The notes: generated by a model from the sequence alone, not told the origin. Positions 41,500 through 57,672 are shown, numbered from the stretch's first letter. The stretch: DNA of 64,000 nt from Hafnia alvei (GCF_034424155.1 NZ_CP139992.1:3860012-3924011), one strand, 5' to 3'. Numbers and translations: made by a program.

Positions 41500-43551
41500 A
41501 TGCTTTCCTCACTCATTGTCCGCACCAAGTCCGGACGCATTATCCCCGTAGTTCTCGCCGCTATGTTAATGGCTGCGTGCTCGGGACAAGCTCCACAGAC
41601 GCCTGCGGCAAATATTCAGGCTGAAGCATCGGCTTCATCCGAATACTATCTGCAACAAATGCAGCAGAGCAGCGATGATAACAAGGCTGACTGGCAATTA
41701 CTCGCCATTCGTTCCCTGATCCGCGAAGGAAAGCTCCCACAAGCGGCGGAATTGCTGGGCAAACTACCGCAAGAGCTAACTGATGTCCAACGTCAGGAAC
41801 AGCAGTTAGTTAGCGCTGAGCTCAGCATCGCGCAAAAAAACATGCCTAACGCTTCAGCGATTTTAGCCAAGTTAAACGTCGACTCGCTTTCAAATAGCCA
41901 GAAAGCCCGCTACTACCAAGCGGTTATCGACGCCAGCCAAGGCAAAGCCTCACTGCCGGTTATTCGCGCCTATATTGCTCAAGAACCTTTGCTCAATGAC
42001 AAACATCGTCTGCAAAATATCAATGGCACTTGGGCTGCATTAACTCAGCTAACGCAGGCCGATCTGAATAGTCTGGTGATTAACGCCGACGAAAATATTC
42101 TGCAAGGCTGGCTGGATTTGCTGCGTCTGTATCAAGACAACAAACAAGATCCAAGCCTGCTGAAAGCCGCGATCAAAGATTGGCAAACTCGCTATCCAAA
42201 CAATCCGGCCTCCAAAGTCTTACCAACCGCGCTGGATAACGTGCTGAATTTCAAACAGGCATCAACCTCAAGCGTTGCCCTATTGTTACCGCTAAACGGT
42301 CAGGCACAGGTTTTCGCTAACGCGATCCAAGCAGGTTTTAACGCCGCTAAAAATGGCGTTATCACCCAAAGCGCGCCAAGTCAGAGTCAGCCACAGCCAG
42401 CGGCAGCCCCAGACGATGCCAACGCCGCCCAGCCAACCAGCACCGATCCTAATGCTAACGGCGCAGTTAGCACCAGTGGAGCAGCGCCCGTTGCAGAAGC
42501 TGCACCAGCAGCCGCGCAAACCGACGCTGACGGCATGCCTGTTGCCCCGATCGTGCCGCCGTCTGCCAGCAATGCGCAGATTAAAGTGTATGACACCAGC
42601 TCTCAGCCACTACCCGCCCTGCTCGCTCAGGCTAAGCAAGACGGTGCGACGTTAGTCGTTGGCCCACTGCTGAAAGAAAACGTGGATCAGCTCTCCGCTG
42701 GCAGTACGCCGTTAAATGTACTGGCGCTGAATCAGCCAGAACAGGTGCAAAACAATCCCAATATCTGCTACTTCGCGCTGTCTCCAGAAAATGAAGCACG
42801 CGACGCGGCTAAACATATTTGGGAGCAAGGCAAACGTACTCCGCTCATTTTGACCCCACGTGGCTCATTAGGCGATCGCGTAGCGAAAGCCTTTGCGCAG
42901 GAATGGCAGCAACTGGGTGGTTCAACCGTGTTACAACAAGGCTTTGGCTCAACGGGTGAACTGCGTCAGTCAATTAACGGCGGCACAGGCATTCGCATGA
43001 CTGGGCAGCCCGTGATGGTGGCCTCAGCCTCACAGCCTCAATCCGTGACCATCGCGGGTTTAACTATCCCTGCGCCCCCGGCTGATGCGGGTGCCGTTTC
43101 TACCTCCAGCGGTAAAGTCGATGCGGTATACATTATCGCCACGCCTGCAGAACTAACGTTAATTAAGCCGATGATTGATCTGGCTAACGGTTCGCATAGC
43201 GGATTAGGCCTGTACGCGAGCTCACGCAGCTACCAAGCAGGTTCTGGCCCTGATTTCCGTTTAGAAATGGACGGATTGCAGTTCAGCGATATTCCATTGC
43301 TGGCGGGAAGCAACCCAGCGTTGTTGCAGCAAGCCGCTGCTCAGTTCAAAAATGACTACTCTCTGGTTCGCCTGTATGCCATGGGTGCCGATGCTTGGGT
43401 GCTGGCAAATCACTTCTCGCAGATGCGCCAGATTGGTGGTTTCCAATTGAATGGCTCCACCGGTGTTCTCAGTGCAGACAGCAACTGCGTCATCAACAGG
43501 AAGTTGCCATGGCTCCAGTACCGTGCAGGAAGCATAGTGCCGATGCAATAA
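41500..43551 (+). CDS. lpoA: Outer-membrane lipoprotein LpoA, activator of PBP1A
   Basis: 683 residues. The signal peptide ends in LMAACS, lipidated at C27. The N-terminal helical TPR-like domain (about 30-255) is followed by a periplasmic-binding-protein-like C domain split by a Pro/Ala/Gln-rich linker (about 285-350, with [13 protein letters not shown] and [11 protein letters not shown]). The protein reaches through the periplasm and turns on the transpeptidase of PBP1A. The E. coli protein (678 residues) also has such a linker. It overlaps yraN by 43 bases. Confidence 0.95.
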   Translation: MLSSLIVRTKSGRIIPVVLAAMLMAACSGQAPQTPAANIQAEASASSEYYLQQMQQSSDDNKADWQLLAIRSLIREGKLPQAAELLGKLPQELTDVQRQEQQLVSAELSIAQKNMPNASAILAKLNVDSLSNSQKARYYQAVIDASQGKASLPVIRAYIAQEPLLNDKHRLQNINGTWAALTQLTQADLNSLVINADENILQGWLDLLRLYQDNKQDPSLLKAAIKDWQTRYPNNPASKVLPTALDNVLNFKQASTSSVALLLPLNGQAQVFANAIQAGFNAAKNGVITQSAPSQSQPQPAAAPDDANAAQPTSTDPNANGAVSTSGAAPVAEAAPAAAQTDADGMPVAPIVPPSASNAQIKVYDTSSQPLPALLAQAKQDGATLVVGPLLKENVDQLSAGSTPLNVLALNQPEQVQNNPNICYFALSPENEARDAAKHIWEQGKRTPLILTPRGSLGDRVAKAFAQEWQQLGGSTVLQQGFGSTGELRQSINGGTGIRMTGQPVMVASASQPQSVTIAGLTIPAPPADAGAVSTSSGKVDAVYIIATPAELTLIKPMIDLANGSHSGLGLYASSRSYQAGSGPDFRLEMDGLQFSDIPLLAGSNPALLQQAAAQFKNDYSLVRLYAMGADAWVLANHFSQMRQIGGFQLNGSTGVLSADSNCVINRKLPWLQYRAGSIVPMQ

Positions 43552-43919
43552 GTAGGAAAAAAGTAGACCGACGCCAAATTGGTGCGCAGTATGAAATGAT
43601 TGCGCGCCAATACCTTGAACGTGCCGGACTTCATTTTTACGCCGCTAACGTCACGCTACGTGGCGGCGAGTTAGATCTTATTATGCGCGATGGCGAAACG
43701 TGGGTTTTCGTTGAAGTTCGTTATCGTCGCACCTCTCTTTATGGCGACGCGGCTGCGTCAGTCAGTTACACCAAGCAACGCCGGTTGTTGCACAGCGCAG
43801 CAATCTGGTTGACGGAACGCGGTGGCAGCTTCGACACCACGGATTGTCGCTTTGATGTTTTGGCAATCACCGGTAGCCAGTTACAATGGTTGCCAAACGC
43901 ATTTGCAGCGGCCGAATAA
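43509..43919 (+). CDS. yraN: UPF0102 family protein YraN
   Basis: 136 residues of the UPF0102 family, with a restriction-endonuclease-like fold: [38 protein letters not shown] (the D and E-x-R of a nuclease site) and [14 protein letters not shown]. The function is not established. The start 43509 lies inside the end of lpoA and has AGGAAG upstream, so the genes are likely coupled. Upstream in-frame codons read lpoA in another frame. Confidence 0.9.
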   Translation: MAPVPCRKHSADAISRKKVDRRQIGAQYEMIARQYLERAGLHFYAANVTLRGGELDLIMRDGETWVFVEVRYRRTSLYGDAAASVSYTKQRRLLHSAAIWLTERGGSFDTTDCRFDVLAITGSQLQWLPNAFAAAE

Positions 43920-43958
43920 TTTCGCCCGCCGCGCCTTGAACCAATGGACAATTTTACC

Positions 43959-44549
43959 GTGCTGGAAAGAATCAAAGGCTGTTTTACAGAAAGTATTCAA
44001 ACTCAGATTGCTGCGGCTGAAGCCTTGCCTGACGCTATTTCGCGTGCAGCAATGACGCTGGTACAGTCATTACTGAACGGCAATAAAATACTCTGCTGTG
44101 GTAACGGCACCTCTGCCGCAAACGCCCAGCATTTTGCCGCCAGCATGATCAACCGTTACGAAACCGAGCGTCCAAGTTTACCGGCGATTGCACTAAATGC
44201 CGATAACGTGGTCTTAACTGCCATAGGCAACGATCGGCTGCATGATGAAATGTATGCCAAACAGGTTCGTGCACTCGGCCATGCAGGTGATGTGTTACTG
44301 GCAATTTCAACGCGCGGGAATAGCCGCGATATCGTGAAAGCCGTGGAAGCCGCGGTAACCCGCGATATGACGATTGTGGCACTGACAGGCTATGACGGCG
44401 GCGAACTGGCCGGTTTACTTGGCCAGCAGGATGTGGAAATCCGCATCCCTTCACACCGTAGCGCACGCATACAAGAAATGCATATGCTTACGGTTAACTG
44501 CCTTTGTGACTTAATTGATAATACGTTGTTCCCCCATCAGGATGATTGA
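43959..44549 (+). CDS. diaA: DnaA initiator-associating protein DiaA
   Basis: 196 residues from GTG 43959, a SIS-domain protein nearly identical to E. coli DiaA ([26 protein letters not shown], [21 protein letters not shown]). A tetramer binds several DnaA molecules and promotes timely initiation at oriC. Start choice is uncertain: an ATG five codons upstream (43944) is possible, and neither start has a clear ribosome site; GTG matches the E. coli N-terminus. Confidence 0.93.
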   Translation: MLERIKGCFTESIQTQIAAAEALPDAISRAAMTLVQSLLNGNKILCCGNGTSAANAQHFAASMINRYETERPSLPAIALNADNVVLTAIGNDRLHDEMYAKQVRALGHAGDVLLAISTRGNSRDIVKAVEAAVTRDMTIVALTGYDGGELAGLLGQQDVEIRIPSHRSARIQEMHMLTVNCLCDLIDNTLFPHQDD

Positions 44550-44559
44550 AGGAGTCTCG

Positions 44560-45156
44560 ATGACTAAGCGTTCCCCGTTCACCCGCTGTTTTCCTATCGC
44601 ATTTGTTGTAGTGAGTGCGCTATTGCTCCAGGGATGTATCGCCGCTGCCGTTGTTGGCAGTGCTGCCGTGGCCACGAAAACCGCCACCGATCCCCGCAGC
44701 GTAGGGACACAGGTTGATGATGGTACGCTCGAAGCTCGCGTATCAAATGCGCTAGGCAAAGATGCACAGCTGAAGAAAGAAGCGCGTATTGTTGCTACCG
44801 CCTATCAAGGCACCGTTCTCTTAACCGGTCAGGCACCAACGGCAGATCTCGGCGCTCGCGCCAAACAGATAGCCATGGGCGTTGACGGTACAACATCGGT
44901 CTACAACGAAATTCGTACCGGCAAACCGGTGAGCTTGGGGACAGCCTCAAGCGATACATGGATCACGACGAAGGTTCGCTCTCAGCTGTTAACCAGCGAT
45001 GCGGTTAAATCCTCTAACGTCAAAGTAACGACGGAAAATGGTGAAGTGTTCCTGCTGGGCTTGGTCACGCAGGAAGAAGGCCAAGCAGCGGCGAAAATCG
45101 CCAGTCAGGTTAGCGGCGTTAAACATGTTACGACGGCATTTACCGTTTTGAAGTAA
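44560..45156 (+). CDS. dolP: Division- and outer-membrane-lipid-associated lipoprotein DolP (two BON domains)
   Basis: 198 residues. The signal peptide ends in LLLQGC, lipidated at C26. Two BON domains follow, about 50-115 (LEARVSNALGKDAQL ... GTVLLTGQAP) and 125-195 (WITTKVRSQLLTSDAV ... GEVFLLGLVTQEEG). It binds anionic phospholipids at the division site and supports outer-membrane integrity. GGAG precedes ATG 44560; the stop of diaA is 10 bases upstream. Formerly yraP. Confidence 0.95.
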   Translation: MTKRSPFTRCFPIAFVVVSALLLQGCIAAAVVGSAAVATKTATDPRSVGTQVDDGTLEARVSNALGKDAQLKKEARIVATAYQGTVLLTGQAPTADLGARAKQIAMGVDGTTSVYNEIRTGKPVSLGTASSDTWITTKVRSQLLTSDAVKSSNVKVTTENGEVFLLGLVTQEEGQAAAKIASQVSGVKHVTTAFTVLK

Positions 45157-45173
45157 CACCCAAAAGGCCATAA

Positions 45174-45203
45174 TAAAAAACCCCGTTGATACGGGGTTTT
45201 TTA
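45174..45203 (+). terminator. dolP terminator
   Basis: aaaaaa-ccccg-ttgata-cggggtttttta; a 5-bp GC stem with A/T on both sides, so it can also serve the convergent mtgA. Confidence 0.88.
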
Positions 45204-45227
45204 TTTATTGATTCTGTTAACTCAAGC

Positions 45228-45965
45228 CTAATACAGCTTATTCTGTTTCAGATAACCTTCACCACCAAGCTGTCTCATTTGGCGTAAAATCCACTGCTGG
45301 CGTCGTAAAACATAGCCTGAAGGTGCCTTGGCACTAAACCGATGCGGATTAGGCAATACGGCGGCTAAAAGAGCGGCTTCAGATGCAGTAAGGCGACTGG
45401 CTGGTTTATGGAAATAGCGTCTGGCAGCTTCTTCAACGCCAAACACGCCGGGGCCAAACTCCACAATATTCAAATAGACAGTTAATATGCGACGCTTAGT
45501 CCACACTACTTCGGTGCCCAGTGTCAGCCCAGCCTCTAATCCTTTACGTACCCAACTGCGGCCATCCCATAAAAACAGATTCTTAGACGTTTGCTGGGAA
45601 ATCGTTGATGCGCCACGCACGGGCTTATCCCCTTTGTCGCCGCCATCGATGACAGATTCAATCGCGCCAAGATCAAAGCCCCAATGTTGAGGAAACTTTT
45701 GATCTTCAGCCGCAATCACGGCTAACGCCATATAGGGAGAAATTTCATCCATCGGCACCCAATCTTGATGGGCAACGTAGCCGAAATCGCCGCTAAGCCA
45801 AGCGCCCAACTGGCGCTCAACCATCACCGCGGAAAATGGAACTGGCAAAAAAGCAAAGATAACAATCCCCGCAGCCCACACACCAACCACGGCGAGAACT
45901 GCTCTGACCGCCCAAAAGCGCAGTCGCATCAACAAGCCATTTCCCTGCCCGTGCCGCCTCTTCAT
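45228..45965 (-). CDS. mtgA: Monofunctional biosynthetic peptidoglycan glycosyltransferase
   Basis: 245 residues, glycosyltransferase family 51. One N-terminal membrane anchor (about 13-38) is followed by the catalytic domain: [14 protein letters not shown] with the catalytic Glu, [32 protein letters not shown] and [17 protein letters not shown]. It polymerises lipid II into glycan strands without a transpeptidase domain. Its ATG overlaps the elbB stop by four bases, so elbB-mtgA is a coupled pair, as in E. coli. Confidence 0.97.
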   Translation of the reverse strand: MKRRHGQGNGLLMRLRFWAVRAVLAVVGVWAAGIVIFAFLPVPFSAVMVERQLGAWLSGDFGYVAHQDWVPMDEISPYMALAVIAAEDQKFPQHWGFDLGAIESVIDGGDKGDKPVRGASTISQQTSKNLFLWDGRSWVRKGLEAGLTLGTEVVWTKRRILTVYLNIVEFGPGVFGVEEAARRYFHKPASRLTASEAALLAAVLPNPHRFSAKAPSGYVLRRQQWILRQMRQLGGEGYLKQNKLY

Positions 45966-46615
45966 TCAGTCAGTTCCAGTACCCGCGCAACCAGTTTATC
46001 AATCCCTGCTGCCGCTTCGCTGATAGAGTTTGCGAGCATATAGGCAGGTGTTGTGACAACTTTCTGCTCTAAATCAACCACGATGTCATCCACCGGGCAA
46101 ACAACGTGTTCACCACCCATCTTATCGATGGCCTCAGCGGTATCAGGATCGTTGCCAATCGTTAAACGCGTATGCACGCCTAACAATTTAGGCAGCATGG
46201 TTGGTGCAATGCACATAAAGCCCAGCGGTTTACCCGCCTGATGCAGCTGCTGGACCAACCGTTGCAGATCGGCATCAACGGAACATTCAGCGCCCTGCAC
46301 GGCAAACGTACTCAGATTTTTAGCCGCGCCGAAACCACCGGGAACGATCAACGCGTCGAGTTCTTCTGCGTTAGCTTGGGAAAGCGGTTTGATATCACCT
46401 CGTGCGATACGCGCAGATTCCACTAACACATTGCGACTTTCGTGGCTCTCATCACCGGTCAGATGATTAATCACGTGCATTTGAGGCTTATCCGGAGCAA
46501 AAAAGTGAACCTGAGCGCCTGCGCGATCCAAGGCTAGCAGAGTTAAAACCGACTCATGAATTTCAGCACCATCAAAAACACCACAGCCACTCAAAACCAC
46601 ACCGACTTTTTTCAT
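45962..46615 (-). CDS. elbB: Glyoxalase ElbB (DJ-1/PfpI family)
   Basis: 217 residues, the E. coli length. DJ-1/PfpI fold with the conserved [40 protein letters not shown] and the nucleophile elbow [11 protein letters not shown] (Cys in FMC). E. coli ElbB was reported to have glyoxalase activity. GGAG precedes ATG 46615; 10 open codons before it were left out. Confidence 0.95.
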   Translation of the reverse strand: MKKVGVVLSGCGVFDGAEIHESVLTLLALDRAGAQVHFFAPDKPQMHVINHLTGDESHESRNVLVESARIARGDIKPLSQANAEELDALIVPGGFGAAKNLSTFAVQGAECSVDADLQRLVQQLHQAGKPLGFMCIAPTMLPKLLGVHTRLTIGNDPDTAEAIDKMGGEHVVCPVDDIVVDLEQKVVTTPAYMLANSISEAAAGIDKLVARVLELTE

Positions 46616-46888
46616 TTCTTTCTCCAAAAAATGGTGACTCAGCATACTTATTCAACACTTAACAAAGTTAAAGGTATGCATGCTAAGCATTAGAAACATT
46701 TAACAGTTTGCTTTTTCTCAATGCAAAGGAACATTTTTACTGGAATTTTCCTAGTAACTATCTAGAGTTAAGTCAATCCTTAAAACGTTTGTATTAGGAA
46801 ACACTAGGCTGCATCACACATTTTAATGAATCAACTAACACGCAGTAAAACATGTTGGTATGTTGGTTCGGCTTCGCGTGAAACTCAT

Positions 46889-47009
46889 AAGTTATGTTTA
46901 CGCAATTGCTTCAAGGCAATACCTTTAGAAAAACTTAAGCGTAGACACCCTGTTTCCCTGGTGTTGGCGCAGTCGTTGCGCACCCCAGCCTAGGCTGGGG
47001 TCATTTTTT
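46889..47009 (+). ncRNA. arcZ: Small regulatory RNA ArcZ (SraH/RyhA)
   Basis: A gene on the strand opposite elbB and arcB. The 3' part 46953-47009 (tttccctggtgttggcgcag, then gcgcacccc and gggg-tca-tttttt) matches processed E. coli ArcZ in my memory almost base for base; the seed ccctggtgttggcgcag is unchanged. ArcZ with Hfq activates rpoS translation and represses many mRNAs. The terminator stem ccccagcc / ggctgggg (46983-47000) is perfect. The 5' end near 46889 is set only by the E. coli length of 121. The terminator abuts the arcB stop. Confidence 0.9.
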
Positions 47010-49346
47010 CTATTTCTTGGTCGCTTTATCCGCCCAATCTCTCAACACTTTCACGTCATGACGCCATTCATGTTTGAGCTCATCAACCCACTCCTGAACG
47101 TTGTCCCACCATGCAGGCAATGATGACGTTTGGATCTGCTGAGCAACCTGCTGTAAATGGCGTAAACCGACCGACCCCGCAGCGCCTTTGATCTTGTGAC
47201 CTTCCTCAGTAATGCCTTTCTCATCGCGAGCGGTCATATTGGACTCAAGAACCGCCAAATAGCCTGGCATCATTTTTTCAAACATCTCAACGCTTTGATA
47301 GATGAGTTGCGGCCCGACTAAATCAATGTACTGTTGCAGCATGTCAGTATCTAAAAGGTCTTCGGTATTGTGGGTCACTTTTTTACTCTCCACCTTTTTC
47401 TCCTTAGCCTTCGGCGCTTCATCCCAGAACTTCTTGATCATGGCGGTTAGAGCCGGAACCGATAGCGGTTTGCTCAAGACATCATCCATGCCAGCATCAA
47501 GATATTCTTTCTTGTCTTTCAGCACGTTAGCAGTTAACGCCACCAGCGGTGGCAAATCATCATAGTGCTCACATAAATTGCGAGCGATATCCAACCCCGT
47601 CATATCTGGCAACTGAATATCAAGCAGCACCAGATCGTATTCACCCGGCGTAAACATATCCAACGCCTGTTGTCCCGTCATCGCAACATCAACGCTATTG
47701 CCTAGTTTTTCCAGCACGGAACGCGCCACGATAACGTTTAATTCAATGTCTTCCACCAACAGCACATGCAGCGCTGGCAGCGGTAACTCAGCATCTTCCG
47801 GCTGTGGTGATAGCGCCTCCTCCACCACAGGTGCATCAATCGAGAGCGTGAAGCATGACCCTTCCCCCGGCGTGCTGCGAACCACGATATCGCCGCCCAT
47901 GTTTTGCGCTAAACGCTTGGAAACCGCAAGACCAATACCGGTGCCCGTTGCGGGTTTACCACCATTCTGATCTTTCACCTGATAGTACATGGCAAAGATT
48001 TTATCTTGTTCATCCTGCGGAATACCGATGCCGCTGTCCTTCACTTCAAAGAACAATTTCCCATCGTTTTCACACCACACTTTCACGTTTACGCCGCCTT
48101 TCTGGGTAAACTTGACCGCGTTACCGATCAGATTCCACAGGATTTGGCGCAGCCGCGTGCCGTCTGCCAAAATTTTATGCGGTAAATTAGGCTGTGGCTC
48201 TAAAGTGAAGTCCAGTTTTTTCGGCTGCACCAGCAGCCCAGAGAGGTTCTCTAAGTCCGTCAGGAAGCCGGTGAAATCTATCGGTTGGTTATCAAGCTGA
48301 ACCTTACGTCGTTCCAGCTTATCCATTTCGATAATATCGTTGAAAATATTGCCGAGGGTAATGGCGCTCACATGAATGGTTTTAAGGTAGTTAAGCTGCT
48401 CTTGATTCAGCTCGGTGTCGAGTAAAATGCGGCTCAGCCCCACGATACCGTTCAGCGGGGTACGTAGCTCATGGCTGATGGTGGAGATAAAGGTGGTTTT
48501 GTCGCGGCTGGCGTTTTCTAACGCATCCTGATAACGCTTACGCTCGGTGATATCTCGGCCAAAGCCCATTAAGCCATGGCGCTTGCCGACGCGATCATAA
48601 AACGGCACTTTGCGCAGCTCAAAGCAAGCTTTGCGTCCATCGGGATAAACGAGCCATTGCTCATAGGTCAGCGAGACGTTATGGCGGAAAACTTTCTCAT
48701 CGGTCTCAATCACTTTCTTGGCGATATCTTCATCGTAAACATCACCCGGCTGTAAGCCAATCAGCTGTTTTTCACTCTTGCCTGTCAACAGTTCCATGGC
48801 GCGGTTACAGCCGGAAAACTCTTCATTTTCATTACGGTAGTAAACCAGATCGGGCGAAGCATCCAAGAAAGAGCGTAACAGCGCCGACTGCTGTTCTAGT
48901 TCGATTTGCGCTTGTTCACGCTGATCGATTTCATGCTGCAAAGTATCGAGCACCTGCAAACGCGCTTCTTCAGCTTTAACGCGCTCGGCGATTTCCTGAT
49001 TCAGTTGAACGATATTATTTTTTAGCTGCTGATTAAGCTCAAGATCGCGATAGCGCATCTCTTCCAGCTTATTCACTAATTTAGACAGGCGTTGGCGTGA
49101 CTCTTCCAACTGTTCCACGACAACGGAAAGAAAATACACGGCCCATGGCGTGATCAGCAAACCAAAGAATACCGAGCGGACAACGTCGATACTCTCAACT
49201 TGCCCGCGCAAAAGCATCGTGACGGCCATCTGCACCACGATAGCTAATATAACCAGCACCGAAGCCAACAGGATGGAAAAGCGCACCAGCCCCAGTTTTA
49301 CCATTAAATCGACGTAGTACTGGGCTAATACCCGAATTTGCTTCAT
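47010..49346 (-). CDS. arcB: Aerobic respiration control sensor kinase ArcB
   Basis: 778 residues, the same as E. coli. Two N-terminal membrane segments (about 22-46 and 57-77) with a very short periplasmic loop; a coiled coil (about 80-150); a PAS domain (about 155-275); histidine kinase with H292 in STISHELRTPLNG; receiver with D576 in LLDIQLPD; C-terminal HPt with the His in GHKIKGAAGSVGL (about 717). It senses the quinone pool and passes phosphate H-D-H to ArcA. The two cysteines that form disulfides in E. coli lie between PAS and kinase; in the corresponding region here I see no obvious pair. ATG 49346 with GGGAG was preferred to a TTG two codons upstream. Confidence 0.97.
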   Translation of the reverse strand: MKQIRVLAQYYVDLMVKLGLVRFSILLASVLVILAIVVQMAVTMLLRGQVESIDVVRSVFFGLLITPWAVYFLSVVVEQLEESRQRLSKLVNKLEEMRYRDLELNQQLKNNIVQLNQEIAERVKAEEARLQVLDTLQHEIDQREQAQIELEQQSALLRSFLDASPDLVYYRNENEEFSGCNRAMELLTGKSEKQLIGLQPGDVYDEDIAKKVIETDEKVFRHNVSLTYEQWLVYPDGRKACFELRKVPFYDRVGKRHGLMGFGRDITERKRYQDALENASRDKTTFISTISHELRTPLNGIVGLSRILLDTELNQEQLNYLKTIHVSAITLGNIFNDIIEMDKLERRKVQLDNQPIDFTGFLTDLENLSGLLVQPKKLDFTLEPQPNLPHKILADGTRLRQILWNLIGNAVKFTQKGGVNVKVWCENDGKLFFEVKDSGIGIPQDEQDKIFAMYYQVKDQNGGKPATGTGIGLAVSKRLAQNMGGDIVVRSTPGEGSCFTLSIDAPVVEEALSPQPEDAELPLPALHVLLVEDIELNVIVARSVLEKLGNSVDVAMTGQQALDMFTPGEYDLVLLDIQLPDMTGLDIARNLCEHYDDLPPLVALTANVLKDKKEYLDAGMDDVLSKPLSVPALTAMIKKFWDEAPKAKEKKVESKKVTHNTEDLLDTDMLQQYIDLVGPQLIYQSVEMFEKMMPGYLAVLESNMTARDEKGITEEGHKIKGAAGSVGLRHLQQVAQQIQTSSLPAWWDNVQEWVDELKHEWRHDVKVLRDWADKATKK

Positions 49347-49442
49347 GTGCAACTCCCTTGGATTACGGTCTTTTAAATCATACCGTAAAACGATTGTTAA
49401 GGGAGATTGGAGTTAAAGGAGTATGGATTACTTAACAGCCCC

Positions 49443-50011
49443 CCACCCTAACCCTCCCCTTCGCAGGGGAGGGAACTGTTCGGTGATGTTTATATGAATC
49501 TCGCTCGGCCCCTCCCCCTGACAAGGGGGAGGCTGGGATGGGGGCAGTCTGATATTTATCCACCCTAACTCTCCCCTTCGCAGGGGAGGGAACTGTTCGG
49601 TGATGTTTATATGAATCTCGATCGGCCCCTCCCCCTGACAAGGGGGAGGCTGGGAGGGGGCAGTCTGATATTTATCCACCCTAACCCTCCCCTTCGCAGG
49701 GGAGGGAACTGTTCGGTGATGTTTATATGAATCTCGCTCGGCCCCTCCCCCTGACAAGGGGGAGGCTGGGATGGGGGCAGTCTGATATTTATCCACCCTA
49801 ACTCTCCCCTTCGCAGGGGAGGGAACTGTTCGGTGATGTTTATATGAATCTCGATCGGCCCCTCCCCCTGACAAGGGGGAGGCTGGGAGGGGGCAGTCTG
49901 ATATTTATCCACCCTAACCCTCCCCTTCGCAGTGGAGGGAACCGTTCGGTGATGTTTGTATGAATCTCGATCGGCCCCTCCCCCTGACAAGGGGGAGGCT
50001 GGGAGGGGGAT
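49443..50011. repeat. Tandem array of five ~117-bp units with paired GC hairpins
   Basis: Units start at 49443, 49560, 49676, 49793 and 49909, giving periods of 117, 116, 117 and 116. Each holds a first hairpin (cctccccttcgcaggggagg), an AT-richer spacer (aactgttcggtgatgttta), a second hairpin (cctccccctgacaaggggga) and a linker ending gtctgatatttat. Units 1 and 3 share one set of variants (ccctaaccc, ctcgctcgg, gggatggggg) and units 2 and 4 another (ccctaactc, ctcgatcgg, gggaggggg), so a 233-bp double unit was duplicated. Unit 5 is diverged. Open frames across it are by-products of the repeat length. Confidence 0.9.
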
Positions 50012-50041
50012 GTGGCAATATTAGAGGCGAGGGAATAATAA

Positions 50042-50944
50042 TTACAATGCTGAACCCTGCCCCCCAAACTCCAGCATATAGCGATTTAACTCCACCATTC
50101 CCGTCCAGCGATTCTCGCACCATAACGGTGCTAGCAACGTTGGCCGGCGGGCGCTGGCGGAAATGCGGTGGTAGACGATATCCATCGGCGTATGGCGGAT
50201 CATTTCTCCCGCGATGTTCACATACTCTTCCAGCGGGAGTTCACGTAAGCGCCCCGCCTGCCAAGCCTTCGCCATGGTGCTGCCGGTAACGATATGCAGC
50301 GGATGCAGCTTAATTCCGTCCACACCGGTTTCAACTACGCGATCCAGCGTCTGCATACATTCATCTTTCGCTTCGCCGGGCAAACCAACAATCAGATGGC
50401 TACACACTTTCAAACCACGCTCACGCGCTGCACGCGTGGTTTTTTGATAACAGGCAAAATCATGCCCGCGATTGATGCGTTTTAGGGTTTTATCCTGTGC
50501 GCTCTGCAAGCCAAGCTCGAGCCACACCTCATAGCCTTTATCGCGGTACTCGCTCAGCAAATCCAGCACGCTATCCGGCACACAGTCTGGGCGAGTGCCC
50601 ACGCAAATCCCAACCATATCTGCCTGCTGCAATGCCTCTTCATACATGTTCTTCAACGTACAGACTTCTGCATAAGTACTCGTATAGGCCTGAAAATAAG
50701 CCAAGTAACGATTCGCTCGGTTTACCTTGCGTGCCTGCGCGGCAAGCTGCTCGGCAATACTCTGGCGCTGCATTTGTTCGTCGGCAAATGAAGCAACGTT
50801 GCAAAAAGTACAGCCACCGCGCCCTAAAGTGCCGTCACGATTTGGGCAATTAAAACCGCCATGAAGGGTAAGTTTATGAATTTTTTCACCATAGCGGCGC
50901 TGAAGATCGGCACCGAACATATTCACGAGTTGCTGCAACTGCAT
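50042..50944 (-). CDS. yhcC: Radical SAM protein YhcC (TIGR01212 family)
   Basis: 300 residues. An Elp3-like radical SAM cluster: GGFNCPNRDGTLGRGGCTFCNVASF, in which the three cysteines C-x11-12-C-x2-C ligate a 4Fe-4S centre. Other conserved blocks are VGICVGTRPDCVPD, GLQSAQDKTLKRINRGHDF and VGLPGEAKDECMQTL. Function unknown. It ends about nine residues earlier than E. coli YhcC. It lies next to gltB, divergent, as in E. coli. Confidence 0.9.
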   Translation of the reverse strand: MQLQQLVNMFGADLQRRYGEKIHKLTLHGGFNCPNRDGTLGRGGCTFCNVASFADEQMQRQSIAEQLAAQARKVNRANRYLAYFQAYTSTYAEVCTLKNMYEEALQQADMVGICVGTRPDCVPDSVLDLLSEYRDKGYEVWLELGLQSAQDKTLKRINRGHDFACYQKTTRAARERGLKVCSHLIVGLPGEAKDECMQTLDRVVETGVDGIKLHPLHIVTGSTMAKAWQAGRLRELPLEEYVNIAGEMIRHTPMDIVYHRISASARRPTLLAPLWCENRWTGMVELNRYMLEFGGQGSAL

Positions 50945-51253
50945 AATCTAGGAGGTCGCCTGTACACATCACGAAAAAACTGAGGGCGCAGATCCTACCG
51001 CATACTGCGATAGCCTGCGCTGATAGAGATCAATCACACCCCCCATCACCACATAGAATAAAAAATCACTATTAATGATAATAAATTCAATCCATCGATA
51101 ATGAAGAATTCTTATTATTTTCAAGCTGCTGACACAATGATGTTGCTGAGATGAAAAATAGTGATAACCAACGCGAAAACTTAATTTTACAATACAATTC
51201 ACTATTAAAGTGAATTGCTCTAGCACGGTGCATAAATAATAGCCTTGCACTAC
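50945..51253. other. AT-rich gap between yhcC and the gltB control region
   Basis: No gene seen. It would hold the yhcC promoter (minus strand) and the distal part of the gltB regulatory region. In E. coli the gltB upstream DNA is bound by Lrp over a long stretch, and A/T runs here would suit that. Confidence 0.4.
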
Positions 51254-51269
51254 AGTGAGTCAGCTCACA
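51254..51269. promoter_or_regulatory. Candidate CRP site upstream of gltB
   Basis: AGTGA-GTCAGC-TCACA matches the CRP consensus TGTGA-N6-TCACA at nine of ten positions. It lies in the yhcC-gltB gap, 385 bases before gltB. Confidence 0.55.
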
Positions 51270-51380
51270 TTTTTCTAGGCCTAGCTTGACTTCCAGAAAC
51301 AGTAAAAACACCTAGTTTTCATTTTAAAATCATGCAATTGAATGAGAACCACATCTCCTAAAGTGTGAGCATCCCCACAT

Positions 51381-51409
51381 TTGACCTACGTACTCTTTCT
51401 AGATAAGTT
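51381..51409 (+). promoter_or_regulatory. Candidate gltB promoter
   Basis: TTGACC (51381-51386), 17-base spacer, TAAGTT (51404-51409). The -10 is weak, which fits a promoter needing an activator such as Lrp. A second TTGACT lies near 51287. Confidence 0.4.
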
Positions 51410-51478
51410 GAAAGACCGCTGGAAGCTAAATGTTTTTTTAACGATTTTTTCTAGACGGGCTAACGTCTCGTCATTTTT

Positions 51479-51637
51479 ATGCAGTCATTTACGACTCCCT
51501 CGAAACACGCTGTTGAGTGCTTGCGGGCTTATCCCAAGCGAACAATAGCCGAGGCGGATGCGCGTGCCGAATGGTTATGCACTATCCCACTCGCAGTAAA
51601 GATGGTTAGTAATGCAGAGCCTGGGGAGGTTCACTGA
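51479..51637 (+). CDS. Possible 52-codon upstream reading frame in the gltB leader
   Basis: An open frame from ATG 51479 ([18 protein letters not shown]...) ends ...NAEPGEVH, and its TGA (51635-51637) lies one base before the gltB ATG. E. coli gltB was once annotated with an N-terminal extension ending SLGEVHDMLYD; here the same GEVH is followed by a stop in this frame. A later in-frame ATG at 51602 would give 12 residues. No clear ribosome site is present. It could couple translation to gltB or be chance. Confidence 0.3.
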   Translation: MQSFTTPSKHAVECLRAYPKRTIAEADARAEWLCTIPLAVKMVSNAEPGEVH

Positions 51638-51638
51638 T

Positions 51639-57529
<5,891 letters not shown>

Positions 57530-57559
57530 AACTTCATCAGCGCATAATTTCCCATAACT

Positions 57560-57590
57560 AAAACGGAGCTTCGGCTCCGTTTTTTACTCT
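57560..57590 (+). terminator. gltBD terminator
   Basis: aaaacggagc-ttcg-gctccgtttttt: a 9-bp stem, UUCG tetraloop and U-run. Confidence 0.93.
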
Positions 57591-57672
57591 CGCAGCCCTC
57601 CGCTTTATGACACTGTTCACGTTTTAGTCACCTTTTGCTTGAAGCCGTATGGCGCCATCTCATATTGTATTT

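Noticed and set aside
49443-50011. CRISPR array
   Set aside because: The spacers are not unique: the whole 117-bp unit repeats, including the parts between hairpins, and there are no cas genes.
49428-50123. Overlapping minus-strand open frames with repeated peptides such as DSYKHHRTVPS
   Set aside because: They arise from the tandem DNA repeat; three frames give similar-looking proteins, there is no ribosome site, and the hairpins would hinder translation.
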